DNA of 64,000 nt from Lachnospiraceae bacterium MD335 (GTDB lineage Bacteria > Bacillota > Clostridia > Lachnospirales > Lachnospiraceae), in contig KE159633.1 of NCBI GenBank assembly GCA_000403335.2, positions 1 to 64,000 of the forward strand. The letters run 5' to 3'. This document shows, one piece after another, positions 1-9,341 of the stretch. The translations under genes were made by a program, and so were the position numbers. The notes beneath the pieces are model-generated. The model saw only the letters and a program-made list of their open reading frames with translations. It had not been told where the DNA came from and did no database searches. The first letter of the stretch is position 1. Each line of letters begins with the position of its first letter.

Positions 1-672
<672 letters not shown>

Positions 673-758
673 ACAAGCATGGTTGGTGCTGTGGGTAAGA
701 GGATAGGAAAAAGAGGTTTATAAGGTTTCTGTGTTCGGTTTTGAGGGAATACTAATTA

Positions 759-830
759 GGCTCCATGGTCAAGCGGTTAAGACATCGCCCTTTCACGGCG
801 GTAACACGGGTTCGATTCCCGTTGGAGTCA
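759..830 (+). tRNA. tRNA-Glu (anticodon TTC)
   Basis: Acceptor arm GGCTCCA (759-765) pairs with TGGAGTC (823-829), with A830 as discriminator. The anticodon loop CTTTCAC gives TTC. The T arm carries GGTTCGATTCC. The 3' CCA is not encoded. It lies about 85 bases after the 23S end and is probably in the same transcript. Confidence 0.96.
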
Positions 831-833
831 TAC

Positions 834-907
834 GGCCTCATGGCTCAGTTGGTTAGAGCGCCGCCCTGTCACGGCGGAGGTCGTCGGTTCGAGTCCGATT
901 GGGGTCG
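834..907 (+). tRNA. tRNA-Asp (anticodon GTC)
   Basis: Acceptor arm GGCCTCA (834-840) pairs with TGGGGTC (900-906, with G-T wobbles), discriminator G907. The anticodon loop CTGTCAC gives GTC. Only three bases separate it from tRNA-Glu. CCA is not encoded. Confidence 0.96.
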
Positions 908-911
908 TTAT

Positions 912-984
912 GGGATCTTAGCTCAGCTGGGAGAGCATCTGCCTTACAAGCAGAGGGTCACAGGTTCGAGCCCTGTAGGTCCCA
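912..984 (+). tRNA. tRNA-Val (anticodon TAC)
   Basis: Acceptor arm GGGATCT (912-918) pairs with AGGTCCC (977-983), discriminator A984. The anticodon loop CTTACAA gives TAC. It is the last tRNA of the rRNA-linked cluster and is followed directly by a hairpin terminator. Confidence 0.96.
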
Positions 985-991
985 TTATAAG

Positions 992-1022
992 AATGAAGCG
1001 TTTTTTAGCGCTTCATTTTGTC
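992..1022 (+). terminator. Rho-independent terminator of rRNA/tRNA operon
   Basis: Arms AATGAAGCG (992-1000) and CGCTTCATT (1009-1017) form a perfect 9-bp stem with a T-rich loop and T-rich tail. It closes the 23S-Glu-Asp-Val transcript. Confidence 0.85.
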
Positions 1023-1157
1023 TTTAGAACATGGAGGAAAACATTGAATAAAAAGCTTTGCTGATATGTTATTCTTTGAGAATGTTTTCAGAGGTGTAAG
1101 TTTATTGGGATTATAAAATAGAGATCAAAAGTTATGCAAAAACTATCAAAAAATCTG

Positions 1158-1186
1158 TTGACATATCTCATAAAACACGATACAAT
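1158..1186 (+). promoter_or_regulatory. Promoter of tRNA-Leu
   Basis: A perfect -35 box TTGACA (1158-1163) and a near-perfect -10 box TACAAT (1181-1186) are 17 bp apart and end 11 bases before the tRNA. The strength fits a stand-alone tRNA gene. Confidence 0.85.
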
Positions 1187-1197
1187 ATTAATTGTTT

Positions 1198-1281
1198 GCA
1201 GGAGTGGCGGAATTGGCAGACGCGCAGGCTTCAGGTGCCTGTGGTAGCAATATCGTGTGGGTTCAAGTCCCATCTCCTGCA
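1198..1281 (+). tRNA. tRNA-Leu (anticodon CAG)
   Basis: Acceptor arm GCAGGAG (1198-1204) pairs with CTCCTGC (1274-1280), discriminator A1281. The anticodon loop TTCAGGT gives CAG. The long variable arm makes it a class II tRNA of 84 bases. CCA is not encoded; a T-run follows immediately, which may help termination. Confidence 0.96.
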
Positions 1282-1309
1282 TTTTTTATTGCCATTTGGC
1301 GAATCTCTT

Positions 1310-2131
1310 CTATGCGTTATAGATTGGAATTTCAATCTGCATGATATAATCTTCAACGCAGTCAATTACGTTTTCGTTAATTCCCATTTCATATGAATAG
1401 CCCGACAACATCAGTCGATGTACCTTTGCATAATCAAGGAGCTGCTGATAGCGCTGTGGGATTTTGTCCCAACCGCCCTTGTGAAAAGCTCTTAAATAGG
1501 TTCCTTTGGGCTGGATATGCAGTCCGTTTTTTTGTGTCAGAAAAGGAATTTCGATAAATAGTTTGGTGTAATCGTCAAAGCTTCCGCTTTGCAAACTGGC
1601 GACTGGTATCATGGAGCCGTAGGAAGCGTCGTGAAGGCGTCCGAGCTGATATTTCTCAGTTTCGGCAGTGATCCGTTCGACTTCTTCTTCAAAAGACGTG
1701 TTTTTGTCAATGTCCACCGTGATAAGGCAGCGTTCCTCTTTTTCGATAATACTGATTTCAGACAAATCCATTGTAAGCAGAGTTTCCATGTTTTGATGAT
1801 AATTGCATAATGTTTTGCGAACTGCCTGTAAATGCATGATGCTGCAGTCTAAGTCGGTTATTTTTTCCGCTAAGAGTTGTTTCATGTTAGTGGCGGAGCG
1901 GTTTTTCATGAAATCCTGTATTTCGGTTAGAGAGACATCTAGTTCCCGCAGCAAAAGAATGGTTTCGAGGATGGGGCTTTGGTGGTAGCTGTAGCATCGA
2001 TAGCCATTTTCGGAATTAACGGCAGCGGGGCGAAACAGACCGATTTCATCGTACCACATCAGGGTTTTTTTGTTGATGCCGTGTAATGCGGCAAATTGAC
2101 CGATGGTGAGCAGTTTCTTTTTTTTGTTCAT
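1310..2131 (-). CDS. MerR-family transcriptional regulator with C-terminal effector-binding domain
   Basis: The 273-residue protein starts with a MerR winged helix (residues about 8-75: LLTIGQFAALHGINKKTL, then WYDEIGLF and NGYRCYSY), continues with a coiled-coil dimerisation helix (about 80-125), and ends in a GyrI-like effector domain (about 130-270), the layout of BmrR/TipA-type drug-sensing activators. It reads away from a MATE-type gene, and the space between the two holds a MerR-type promoter with a 19-bp spacer (2171-2201), so it probably activated that pump. The pump is now broken, so its present target may be the redox operon downstream. The ligand is unknown. Confidence 0.85.
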   Translation of the reverse strand: MNKKKKLLTIGQFAALHGINKKTLMWYDEIGLFRPAAVNSENGYRCYSYHQSPILETILLLRELDVSLTEIQDFMKNRSATNMKQLLAEKITDLDCSIMHLQAVRKTLCNYHQNMETLLTMDLSEISIIEKEERCLITVDIDKNTSFEEEVERITAETEKYQLGRLHDASYGSMIPVASLQSGSFDDYTKLFIEIPFLTQKNGLHIQPKGTYLRAFHKGGWDKIPQRYQQLLDYAKVHRLMLSGYSYEMGINENVIDCVEDYIMQIEIPIYNA

Positions 2132-2170
2132 GTGAATATGATGTTCCTTTCTAAAAGTGAGGATTTTTGC

Positions 2171-2201
2171 TTGACCATACTGTTACTGTATGGTTTATGA
2201 T
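2171..2201 (+). promoter_or_regulatory. MerR-type promoter with operator dyad in a 19-bp spacer
   Basis: The -35 box TTGACC (2171-2176) and -10 box TATGAT (2196-2201) are 19 bp apart, which is the over-long spacing typical of MerR-activated promoters. The spacer region holds a perfect inverted repeat, ACCATAC (2174-2180) and GTATGGT (2188-2194), the expected place for a MerR dimer. It points toward the broken MATE gene and the redox operon behind it. Confidence 0.8.
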
Positions 2202-2260
2202 ACTCCATACAAGAAGCAAATGCAAGCAAATATGAAATTTTCGGAATGGAGGGGAAACGG

Positions 2261-2608
2261 ATGAAGAACGAAAATGCTTATTTAAAACCTGTAACACTGA
2301 GAAATATTTTAAAGTTTGCGGTTCCGACAGTTGCGATGACGGTGTTTATGTCTTTTTACACAATGGTTGACGGATTGTTTGTGTCGAATCTGATTGGCAC
2401 GGATGCACTGTCCGCAATTAATCTGACGGCGCCTCTTATTCAGCTTGTCACGGCGATTTCGACCATGCTTGCCACGGGAGGCAGTGCGGTGATTATGAAA
2501 AAAATGGGGGAGGGCAAAATTGATGAGGCGAAGTATAGCATTATTTTTTATAGTTAAAATGCAGTAGTTATCGCGGCGGTATTGTGGTAGACTATAGGTG
2601 ATGTCCAA
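2261..2608 (+). pseudogene. Decayed MATE-family efflux gene (N-terminal remnant)
   Basis: The first 98 codons encode a normal MATE start (VTLRNILKFAVPTVAMTVF, then MVDGLFVSNLIG and AINLTAPLIQLV) against about 450 residues for the family. A TAA at 2555-2557 stops it, but the same frame continues with MATE-like hydrophobic sequence (NAVVIAAVLW), then TAG at 2588 and TAG at 2609. The two first stops look like point changes of Leu codons. The rest of the gene is gone and the TlpA-like gene follows. ATG 2261 is chosen because GGAGGGG lies 5 bases upstream. A short functional peptide is unlikely. Confidence 0.8.
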
Positions 2609-2657
2609 TAGAATAAAGAAAACAAATAGCATTATTATAAAAAAGAGGTACAGCATT

Positions 2658-3275
2658 ATGAAAAACAAAAAAGCAATGACAACAATTTTGAGCACATTTT
2701 TATTATGCGGTCTGATGTTGAACGGCTGCGGTGACAAGCAAACTGCCCCGCAATCCCCGCAGGAGCAAAGCAGCACAACGCAAACCACGGCAGATGTGCA
2801 AACCACGAGCAGTGCGGATGGTATCTTGCAGTCCTTTACGGCGAATACACTGGACGGTGAGACGTATACACAGGATAATTTTGCAGGCGCAGACGTTACA
2901 ATTATCAATTTTTGGGCGACCTTTTGTGGTCCGTGCCTTGCGGAAATGCCGGATATTGCAGCGTTTGAGAAGAACCTTCCAGACAATGTGCAAATGATTA
3001 CGGTTTGTCTTGACGGTACAGGTAATACGGACGGGGTGAAGCGTATTTTGGATGAGGCTGGCTATGAGGGGACGACGCTCTTGAACGGGGACGGCGATTT
3101 TGAGAGTGTGTGCGGGGAAATTTTATATATTCCGACAACCATTCTCGTTGACCAAAACGGAGCGATGCTGGGCGACGCGATTATCGGCGGACAGCAGGAT
3201 TTGGAGGACACCTATAAGGCGGCGGTCAACAATGCATTGTTGTCTATGGGAAAGGCGGAGATTGGCGATGAATAA
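2658..3275 (+). CDS. TlpA/ResA-like thioredoxin-fold lipoprotein
   Basis: This 205-residue protein has a lipoprotein signal peptide (lipobox LNGC, lipidated Cys24), a Thr/Gln-rich linker (about 28-55) and a thioredoxin-like domain with WATFCGPC (Cys90 and Cys93) and a cis-Pro region (YIPTTILVDQNG). It should sit on the outer face of the membrane and reduce or exchange disulfides. The start is ATG 2658, with GAGG about 8 bases upstream; an upstream in-frame ATG at 2598 lacks a good site and would bury the signal peptide. It overlaps the next gene by 8 bases, so the two are translationally coupled. Confidence 0.88.
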   Translation: MKNKKAMTTILSTFLLCGLMLNGCGDKQTAPQSPQEQSSTTQTTADVQTTSSADGILQSFTANTLDGETYTQDNFAGADVTIINFWATFCGPCLAEMPDIAAFEKNLPDNVQMITVCLDGTGNTDGVKRILDEAGYEGTTLLNGDGDFESVCGEILYIPTTILVDQNGAMLGDAIIGGQQDLEDTYKAAVNNALLSMGKAEIGDE

Positions 3276-3408
3276 GCGGTCGGTTGTTTCGGCGGGGATT
3301 TTAGCGCTTTCCGTTCTGATGATTGGGATTGGCGTTGCAAATAAGGAGCATTTGGAAGTGATGCAGAAGGCGGTGATGGTATGTTTGGAATGCATCGGCA
3401 TCGGGTAG
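3268..3408 (+). CDS. Small CXXC-motif membrane protein (CD1871A-like)
   Basis: A 46-residue protein with one membrane helix (about 6-23) and the C-terminal motif VCLECIGIG, which carries a CXXC pair at the very end. This matches the clostridial family of tiny CXXC proteins that usually lies between a thioredoxin-like lipoprotein and a 4Fe-4S membrane protein, as here. It starts inside the last codons of the TlpA-like gene (ATGAATAA overlap) and its end overlaps the next gene by 28 bases. It is probably a redox partner of both neighbours; the exact role is not known. Confidence 0.75.
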   Translation: MNKRSVVSAGILALSVLMIGIGVANKEHLEVMQKAVMVCLECIGIG

Positions 3409-4268
3409 GGCGGCTGTCTATTCAGAGGGTCTGCCAGTTGACGTTTGCTGTTTTGATAAACGGTTATGCGGTTGGATTTCAAAAGGGAAAAATTTATACC
3501 GGAAAGAGTAAGGCGTTGTGTGTTCCTGTGCTGAACTGTTATTCGTGTCCGGGGGCGTTGGGGGCGTGTCCGATTGGCTCATTGCAAACAGTGCTTGGCG
3601 GAAGAGAACAGCGCGTCCCTTTTTACGTGTTGGGAATGCTGATGCTGGTCGGAATTTTGATTGGGCGCGCGGCGTGCGGACTTTTGTGTCCGTTCGGACT
3701 GGTGCAGGATTTGCTGCATAAAATTCCTGCACCGAAAATCAAGGTGCCCTTGAAAATTGACAAGCCGGCGCGGTATTTGAAATATTTGATATTGCTTGTG
3801 ACGGTAATTTTGCTGCCGCTTTTTGCGGCGGATCAAACGGGGATTGCGCCGCCGTATTTCTGCAAATATATTTGTCCTGCGGGTACGCTTGAGGGCGGTA
3901 TTCCGCTTTTGCTGACGAATGAGAGTCTGCGTGTGGCGGCAGGGGCGCTGTTTTCATGGAAATTGTTGGTGCTTGTGGTGATTGTGCTTGCGTCTGTCTG
4001 TATCCATCGCCCGTTTTGCCGTTATCTTTGTCCATTAGGGGCGTTTTATGCGCTGTTTCAGCGGTTTAGCTTTTACCGGCTGCATTTGGATACAAAAAAG
4101 TGTATTGACTGCAAAAAATGTGAGCATTCCTGTCCGATGGCGGTGGAAGTGACAAAAAATATTAATAGTCCCGAATGCATTCGCTGCGGCAAGTGTAAGG
4201 CGGTCTGCCCGACGGGGGCGATTTCTTCGGCGAAACAGGTTGAGAAGGGGGAAGCGTTATTTAAATGA
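3381..4268 (+). CDS. 4Fe-4S membrane polyferredoxin (NapH/YccM-like)
   Basis: The 295-residue protein has four or five membrane segments (about 15-35, 80-105, 130-150, 185-210) joined by Cys-Pro motifs (CYSCPGALGACP, CGLLCPFG, CKYICPAG, CRYLCPLG), then two classical 4Fe-4S motifs near the C terminus (CIDCKKCEHSCP and CIRCGKCKAVCP). Proteins of this kind pass electrons through the membrane. With the TlpA-like lipoprotein and the CXXC micro-protein it probably moves electrons to extracytoplasmic thiols. ATG 3390 is an alternative start. Its stop overlaps the next start (ATGA). Confidence 0.85.
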   Translation: MFGMHRHRVGRLSIQRVCQLTFAVLINGYAVGFQKGKIYTGKSKALCVPVLNCYSCPGALGACPIGSLQTVLGGREQRVPFYVLGMLMLVGILIGRAACGLLCPFGLVQDLLHKIPAPKIKVPLKIDKPARYLKYLILLVTVILLPLFAADQTGIAPPYFCKYICPAGTLEGGIPLLLTNESLRVAAGALFSWKLLVLVVIVLASVCIHRPFCRYLCPLGAFYALFQRFSFYRLHLDTKKCIDCKKCEHSCPMAVEVTKNINSPECIRCGKCKAVCPTGAISSAKQVEKGEALFK

Positions 4269-7200
4269 AACATTTACGAAAGCTTGCGGGGCTTACCGTT
4301 TTTTTAATCGGTGTTTTTATGGTGATTGCACTGATACGGTATCAGACTGATGCGACTGTATCAATGCTTCCGGAGCGGCTGGAATATGATTTTAACGAAG
4401 GTTGGAGCATCGGTTCTTTGGATATTGCGTCAGCATCGGAAATCACGCTGCCGTACATAGAAAAACAGCATACTACGGAAACGATGGTGTTTCAAAATAC
4501 ACTTTCGGAAGATTTTGTCGGCATGACAATGCACTTTTCAACTGAGAATGCGAATGTGCGTGTTGTCTTGGACGGTGAGGAGATTTACCGGAAAGAAGAG
4601 AGCATAAATTCGGATTCGGAGCATTTTGTGGATATTCCGGAGACGTTTTCAAACGGGGAACTGCAGATTGAATTGACGGTTTTGGAACAGGAGACGGATG
4701 TGGCGATCGGAGAGGTCGTCCTTGAATTGCAGGATATGCTTGTGATCGGGTTAAACGGGAGTAATCTTGTCGATATTGCATGCTGTCTGATGATTATGAT
4801 TGCGGCAGTTGTTATGCTGGTGCTCGCGTTAATCCGGTGGCATACTGAACAGCCGGAGCGGGGAGAGCTGTTTTTAGGATTGTTCGGACTGGTGGCGGGC
4901 GTTTACTGTTTTATCGGTACAAACACACTGCGCATATTTTTCTACAGCACAGAGGGTGCATATATGGTGCAGGATTATATTATCCTGATGCTTCCGCTGC
5001 TTTTGGCGTTTTATTTTGAGCGCAATTTGCGGACACTATTCCCGCGCCGATTTGCCGTGCTGCTTGGCGGTGTAATTCTGAACGCGGGCGTACAGATTTT
5101 TTTGCAGTGGATGGGACTGCAGCGGTTAGAGAATATGGCGGAGGTATCGACGGTTCTGATGTGCGTGGTCTGCGCGGTGGGGATTTTCAGTCTGATACAG
5201 ATTGAAAGCAGGGATCGCAAAAACCAAACGCTGCTTTCGATTATGTCACTTGCCGCGCTGTTTGCGGGAGAGATTGCAAAGCTGATTTTATATGCGTTAT
5301 TTCTGTATTCGTACGGCAATATGGCAGGAATGTACGGGATGACCGTGTTTGGCGTGACGATTGCGGTAATGCATATTTTGCGTGTTTCCAAGGAGTATCG
5401 GGCAGATGCGGAGGAACGGATTAAGACTGCGGAGAAGCAAAGTATCATGCTTGTGCAGGCAAAAAAGAATGCTGATATAGCAAGGAAGGAGGCGCTTGTC
5501 GCAAACGACGCGAAGGGAAAATTTTTGGCGCATATGTCCCACGAAATCCGCACGCCGATTAATGCGGTGCTTGGTATGGATGAAATGATTTTGCGTGAAA
5601 CAAAAGAACCGAATATTAAGGAGTATGCGATGGACATCCGCTCGGCGGGGCAGACACTGCTGTCGCTGATTAACGATATTTTGGATTTCTCTAAGATTGA
5701 GTCGGGGAAAATGGAAATTGTTCCGGTTTTGTATGATTTCAGCAGTTTTATTCATGATTTGGTGAATATGACGGCGCAGCGGGCAGCGGACAAAAACCTT
5801 TGCTTTACGGTAGAGGTTGACCACACCATTCCTTCCCGACTGTATGGGGATGATGTGCGTATCCGTCAGGTATTGACCAATGTTTTGACTAATGCGGTCA
5901 AATACACACATGAGGGAACGGTGTGGCTGCGGGTAAAAAGCCGCAAGACGGGAGAGACGGTTTGTCTTTGGTTTGAGGTTGAGGATACGGGAATTGGGAT
6001 TAAAAAAGAGGATTTGCCAAAGCTGTCTGCGGAGTTTGAGCGGATTGAGGAGGACAGGAACCGCAATATCGAGGGCAGCGGGCTTGGTATGAATATTACC
6101 ATTCAGCTTTTGAACCTTTTGGGCAGCAGGCTGCAGGTGGAGAGTGAATATGGAAAGGGCTCTAAGTTTTCATTTGAACTGGAGCAGAAAATTGTTGATG
6201 AAACGCCGATTGGGGACTTTGAGACGAAGGTGCGGCAGGCGGCGGATACATACAGCTATGACACAAGCATTTACGCGCCCAACGCGGAGGTTTTGGTGGT
6301 GGACGACAATGCCGTCAACCGCAAGGTGCTGCGCAGTCTGCTGAAGGAAACGCAGATTCAGGTGACGGATGCGGATGGGGGTGCACAGTGTCTTAGACTG
6401 GTTTCGGAGCGGCATTTTGATTTGATTTTTTTGGATCACATGATGCCGGAGATGGACGGCGTGGAAACACTGCACCATATCAAAGCCATGCCGGATTCCC
6501 CTTGTAAGGACGCGCCGATTATTGTGCTGACAGCGAACGCAGTTTCGGGAGCGAAGGAGAAATATTTATCGGAAGGGTTTGATGATTTTTTGTCAAAGCC
6601 AGTTATGCCGGAAAAGCTGGAGGCAATGTTGAAAACGTATTTGCCCAGGGAACTGCTTTTAACTGTCCCGGTCAGAGCGGCGGGCACGCTGCCGGAACAG
6701 AAAACGGACAATGCACGGGATATGGTTTTGTCAGAGCTGCCTTTGGTGGAGGGCTTGGACTGGGATTATGCGTGGCTGCATTTGCCGGACAAGGCGCTTT
6801 TGGAAGATACGGTGAAGGAATTTTATGCGCAGCTTGATACGGCGGCGCAGCGCCTGGAGCAGGCGTATCTGCATCTTTCGGACGAGGGACAGCTGGAGCA
6901 GTACCGCATTCAGGTGCACGCGATGAAGAGTCTTGCGGGGACGGTTGGCATTGTGACGCTTTTTGGGATGGCAAGGGTCTTGGAATATGCGGCAAGGGAC
7001 GGGAAAACAGAGGCAATTTTGGCGATGACGCCGGTCTTTTTGGAGGAGTGGCGCGCTTATCGGCAAAGGCTGCAAGGTGTTTTCGGGATTGGAGTCGAGG
7101 CAGGGGAGGAGGTAACCGACTATTCGGTGCTCCTTGCGCTTGTGGAGATGGTGCGTGTGAGTATGCAGGAAATGGAGTTTGACGCGGCGGACGAGGCGGC

Positions 7201-7351
7201 GGCAAAGCTGCGCGGGTATACGTATCCTGAACAAATCGGTGCGGATATTCAGGCGCTTTTGGAGGCGGTGACGAACCTTGACGTGGAGGAAGTGCAGCGA
7301 ATTGCCGAGCGGCTGTCGGAGGAGATGGCGGACGGTGTGTGGGGTGACTGA
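4265..7351 (+). CDS. Hybrid sensor histidine kinase (HisKA-HATPase-receiver-Hpt)
   Basis: A 1028-residue multi-domain kinase. It has an N-terminal membrane helix (8-26), an extracellular beta-rich sensor region (about 40-160), a seven-helix membrane block (about 165-375), a HisKA domain with HMSHEIRTP (phospho-His426), an HATPase domain (NVLTNAVKYT, DTGIGI, EGSGLGMNI), a receiver domain (VVDD at 680-681, phospho-Asp724 in FLDHMMPEMDG) and an Hpt domain (His885 in HAMKSLAGTVG). The full phosphorelay is present in one chain, but no DNA-binding partner lies beside it. It overlaps the polyferredoxin gene by 4 bases, so it is in the redox operon and may sense the state of that system. Confidence 0.93.
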   Translation: MKHLRKLAGLTVFLIGVFMVIALIRYQTDATVSMLPERLEYDFNEGWSIGSLDIASASEITLPYIEKQHTTETMVFQNTLSEDFVGMTMHFSTENANVRVVLDGEEIYRKEESINSDSEHFVDIPETFSNGELQIELTVLEQETDVAIGEVVLELQDMLVIGLNGSNLVDIACCLMIMIAAVVMLVLALIRWHTEQPERGELFLGLFGLVAGVYCFIGTNTLRIFFYSTEGAYMVQDYIILMLPLLLAFYFERNLRTLFPRRFAVLLGGVILNAGVQIFLQWMGLQRLENMAEVSTVLMCVVCAVGIFSLIQIESRDRKNQTLLSIMSLAALFAGEIAKLILYALFLYSYGNMAGMYGMTVFGVTIAVMHILRVSKEYRADAEERIKTAEKQSIMLVQAKKNADIARKEALVANDAKGKFLAHMSHEIRTPINAVLGMDEMILRETKEPNIKEYAMDIRSAGQTLLSLINDILDFSKIESGKMEIVPVLYDFSSFIHDLVNMTAQRAADKNLCFTVEVDHTIPSRLYGDDVRIRQVLTNVLTNAVKYTHEGTVWLRVKSRKTGETVCLWFEVEDTGIGIKKEDLPKLSAEFERIEEDRNRNIEGSGLGMNITIQLLNLLGSRLQVESEYGKGSKFSFELEQKIVDETPIGDFETKVRQAADTYSYDTSIYAPNAEVLVVDDNAVNRKVLRSLLKETQIQVTDADGGAQCLRLVSERHFDLIFLDHMMPEMDGVETLHHIKAMPDSPCKDAPIIVLTANAVSGAKEKYLSEGFDDFLSKPVMPEKLEAMLKTYLPRELLLTVPVRAAGTLPEQKTDNARDMVLSELPLVEGLDWDYAWLHLPDKALLEDTVKEFYAQLDTAAQRLEQAYLHLSDEGQLEQYRIQVHAMKSLAGTVGIVTLFGMARVLEYAARDGKTEAILAMTPVFLEEWRAYRQRLQGVFGIGVEAGEEVTDYSVLLALVEMVRVSMQEMEFDAADEAAAKLRGYTYPEQIGADIQALLEAVTNLDVEEVQRIAERLSEEMADGVWGD

Positions 7352-7669
7352 TCTGTTACAAATGACAGCAGGGTTTTTGAGGGTGAGCGTCTTTATTTCA
7401 TGGAAAAAGGAAGTGCGCAGATAATGGCAGTTGCCATTATCATATCCTAAAGTTTGTTTATGAATTATATAGTCCTAAAATTCAAAATTTAGATTTCAGA
7501 AAGTTTCACAAAATTTTGCACTTCCTTTACAATGACAGGCAATGACGGGAAAATAACTACTAACTCAAAAGGTGTAAGGTCTTATTTAATTATTAAGACT
7601 TTACACCTTTTTGCGAAAAAAATATTTATAAATAATATAACAGCATATATAGGTTTGGGCATTAAGTAA
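7352..7669. other. Intergenic region, 318 bp, with one hairpin
   Basis: AT-rich sequence between two convergent genes. The only clear structure is the bidirectional terminator at 7567-7612. No gene, repeat or remnant was recognised. Confidence 0.6.
7567..7612. terminator. Bidirectional terminator between hybrid kinase and MATE gene
   Basis: AAAAGGTGTAA and GTCTTA on the left pair with TAAGAC and TTACACCTTTT on the right, with a T-run after the stem on the plus strand and a matching one on the minus strand. It can end both convergent transcripts. Confidence 0.8.
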
Positions 7670-9043
7670 TTATTGCGCTTTTTTTCGAAACGCTGGCTTT
7701 TTCCAAATTTTCATGTGATATAAGAGATACAAAATCGCCGCGGAAATACCGTTGCTGATGACAACACTGTACCAAATGCTGCGCACGCCCATATGGAATA
7801 CCGTTTCACAGATAAACAGCGTCAGAAACCGGAATACCCAAAGTCTTGTTGCATCGATCATCATGGTAACTTCCGTATGCCCCGTGCCCTGAAACAGCCC
7901 GTTTGTGGCGTTGTGGATTCCGTTTGTCCAGCACCAAAATGCCATAATGCTCAAAAAATCCGCAGCCATGCCGATTACGGCGTCGTTATCGGAAAAAATG
8001 CTGACAATACTTCTTGAAATCGGGGCGCGAGACAAAATAAACCCGCCGACGAACAGGAACACAATGCTGATATTGCGAGACAGCTTGTAGCCGTGCTGCG
8101 CCCTGTCGTATTGGTTCGCGCCGATATTCTGACCGACAATCGTGGCGACGGCGGAACCGATGCCGTTTGACGGAAGCGTAATCAGCCCGTTTACCTTGTT
8201 GCCGATACCGTACGCTGCCATTGCCTGCGTGCCGTATTTGTAGACGTTTTTACTCATTAACAGAAAACCAAGCTGCATGGTGGAGCCTCCGATTGCAGTC
8301 GGAAGCCCCACACGGAAAATAGAAAGCAGCTTGTCTTTCTCAAACCGCAGGTGCCGCAGATCAAGATATACTGTCTGCGTGCGCCGCGTGAGCGCCCAAA
8401 AGGCAATCAGCGCGGAGGGGACTTTCGCAAGCAGCGTTGCAAGTGCGGCACCGGTGATGTTGAGATCTAATGTAATCATCAAAAGCGGATCCAAAACCAT
8501 GTTGATAAGAATCCCGAGAAAATTTAAAAGCATTGGACGCACGGTATCGCCCTGCGCCTGGTGTATGGCATTGTATATATTAATGGTGTACAAAAGCGGC
8601 ATATCAAGAACAACAATTTGTAAATAGACAGTGCCGTAGTTAAACGTAACGCCGTCTGCACCAAGCCAGCGCACAATGGAGGGAGTGGCTAAAAAACAAA
8701 CACCCGCGCATACAACCGCAAAAATCATTGCGCAGGCAAAAATCTGATTTGCCATGCTTTTGGCATTTTCGTCGTCCTTTGCGCCGATATACTGTGCAAT
8801 CAGAACGGAGCCGGCGACGGTGATGCCTGTCCCGAAATTTAAGATAATATTCTGCACCGGCGTGACAAGGTTGATGGCGGCAAGCTGTTCCGTGCCGATT
8901 TTTCCAAGCCAGTAGGTGTCGGTAAGGTTATACATTGTCTGTAAAAACGAATTAATTACAACGGGGATGGCAATTGATAAAATCGCCTGCAGCATGTTAC
9001 CGTTTAAGATTAAATCGCGGTTTATTTTTTTTGTGGTTTTCAT
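7670..9043 (-). CDS. MATE-family multidrug/metabolite exporter
   Basis: A 457-residue protein of normal family length with twelve predicted membrane helices. It shows the duplicated MATE halves: IAIPVVINSFLQTMYNLTDTYW near residue 25 and IFRVGLPTAIGGSTMQ near residue 250, and the SNGIGSAVATIVGQNIGA segment near 300. It should export a cationic or hydrophobic compound with Na+ or H+ coupling. It is divergent from the pectin operon with 298 bp between, so a link to that pathway is possible but not shown. The SD is AAAGGA about 12 bases before ATG. Confidence 0.92.
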   Translation of the reverse strand: MKTTKKINRDLILNGNMLQAILSIAIPVVINSFLQTMYNLTDTYWLGKIGTEQLAAINLVTPVQNIILNFGTGITVAGSVLIAQYIGAKDDENAKSMANQIFACAMIFAVVCAGVCFLATPSIVRWLGADGVTFNYGTVYLQIVVLDMPLLYTINIYNAIHQAQGDTVRPMLLNFLGILINMVLDPLLMITLDLNITGAALATLLAKVPSALIAFWALTRRTQTVYLDLRHLRFEKDKLLSIFRVGLPTAIGGSTMQLGFLLMSKNVYKYGTQAMAAYGIGNKVNGLITLPSNGIGSAVATIVGQNIGANQYDRAQHGYKLSRNISIVFLFVGGFILSRAPISRSIVSIFSDNDAVIGMAADFLSIMAFWCWTNGIHNATNGLFQGTGHTEVTMMIDATRLWVFRFLTLFICETVFHMGVRSIWYSVVISNGISAAILYLLYHMKIWKKPAFRKKAQ

Positions 9044-9341
9044 ATTGATAATTGTTTCCTTTCAAAGTCTGATTGTTTGACCGCAGTATGCCAAGGACAT
9101 GGGTACTGCGTTGTGTTTTGCTTTATCATATAACAGAGTAAACGGAAAAGCTATCATATTTTTTCATCATAGTAAGGAAACGCAAAATTATTTCATAAAA
9201 TGACAAGAAATTGTAAGAGAGGAATGTTGTTATATGTTTGAATCATTTTTTAGTAGCTATTTGTTTCCAAATGTGTTATCGTAGAAATATATGAAAAATG
9301 TCGGGACAGGTTTTGAATTGTCTGACAGAATGGAGGAAAAT

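Noticed and set aside
765-1064. Open frame of 99 codons across the tRNA cluster
   Set aside because: It is made of tRNA-Glu, tRNA-Asp and tRNA-Val read as protein, and has no SD.
2309-2986. Minus-strand frame of 225 codons over the MATE remnant and TlpA-like gene
   Set aside because: Low-complexity translation and no SD; it is a shadow of the plus-strand genes.
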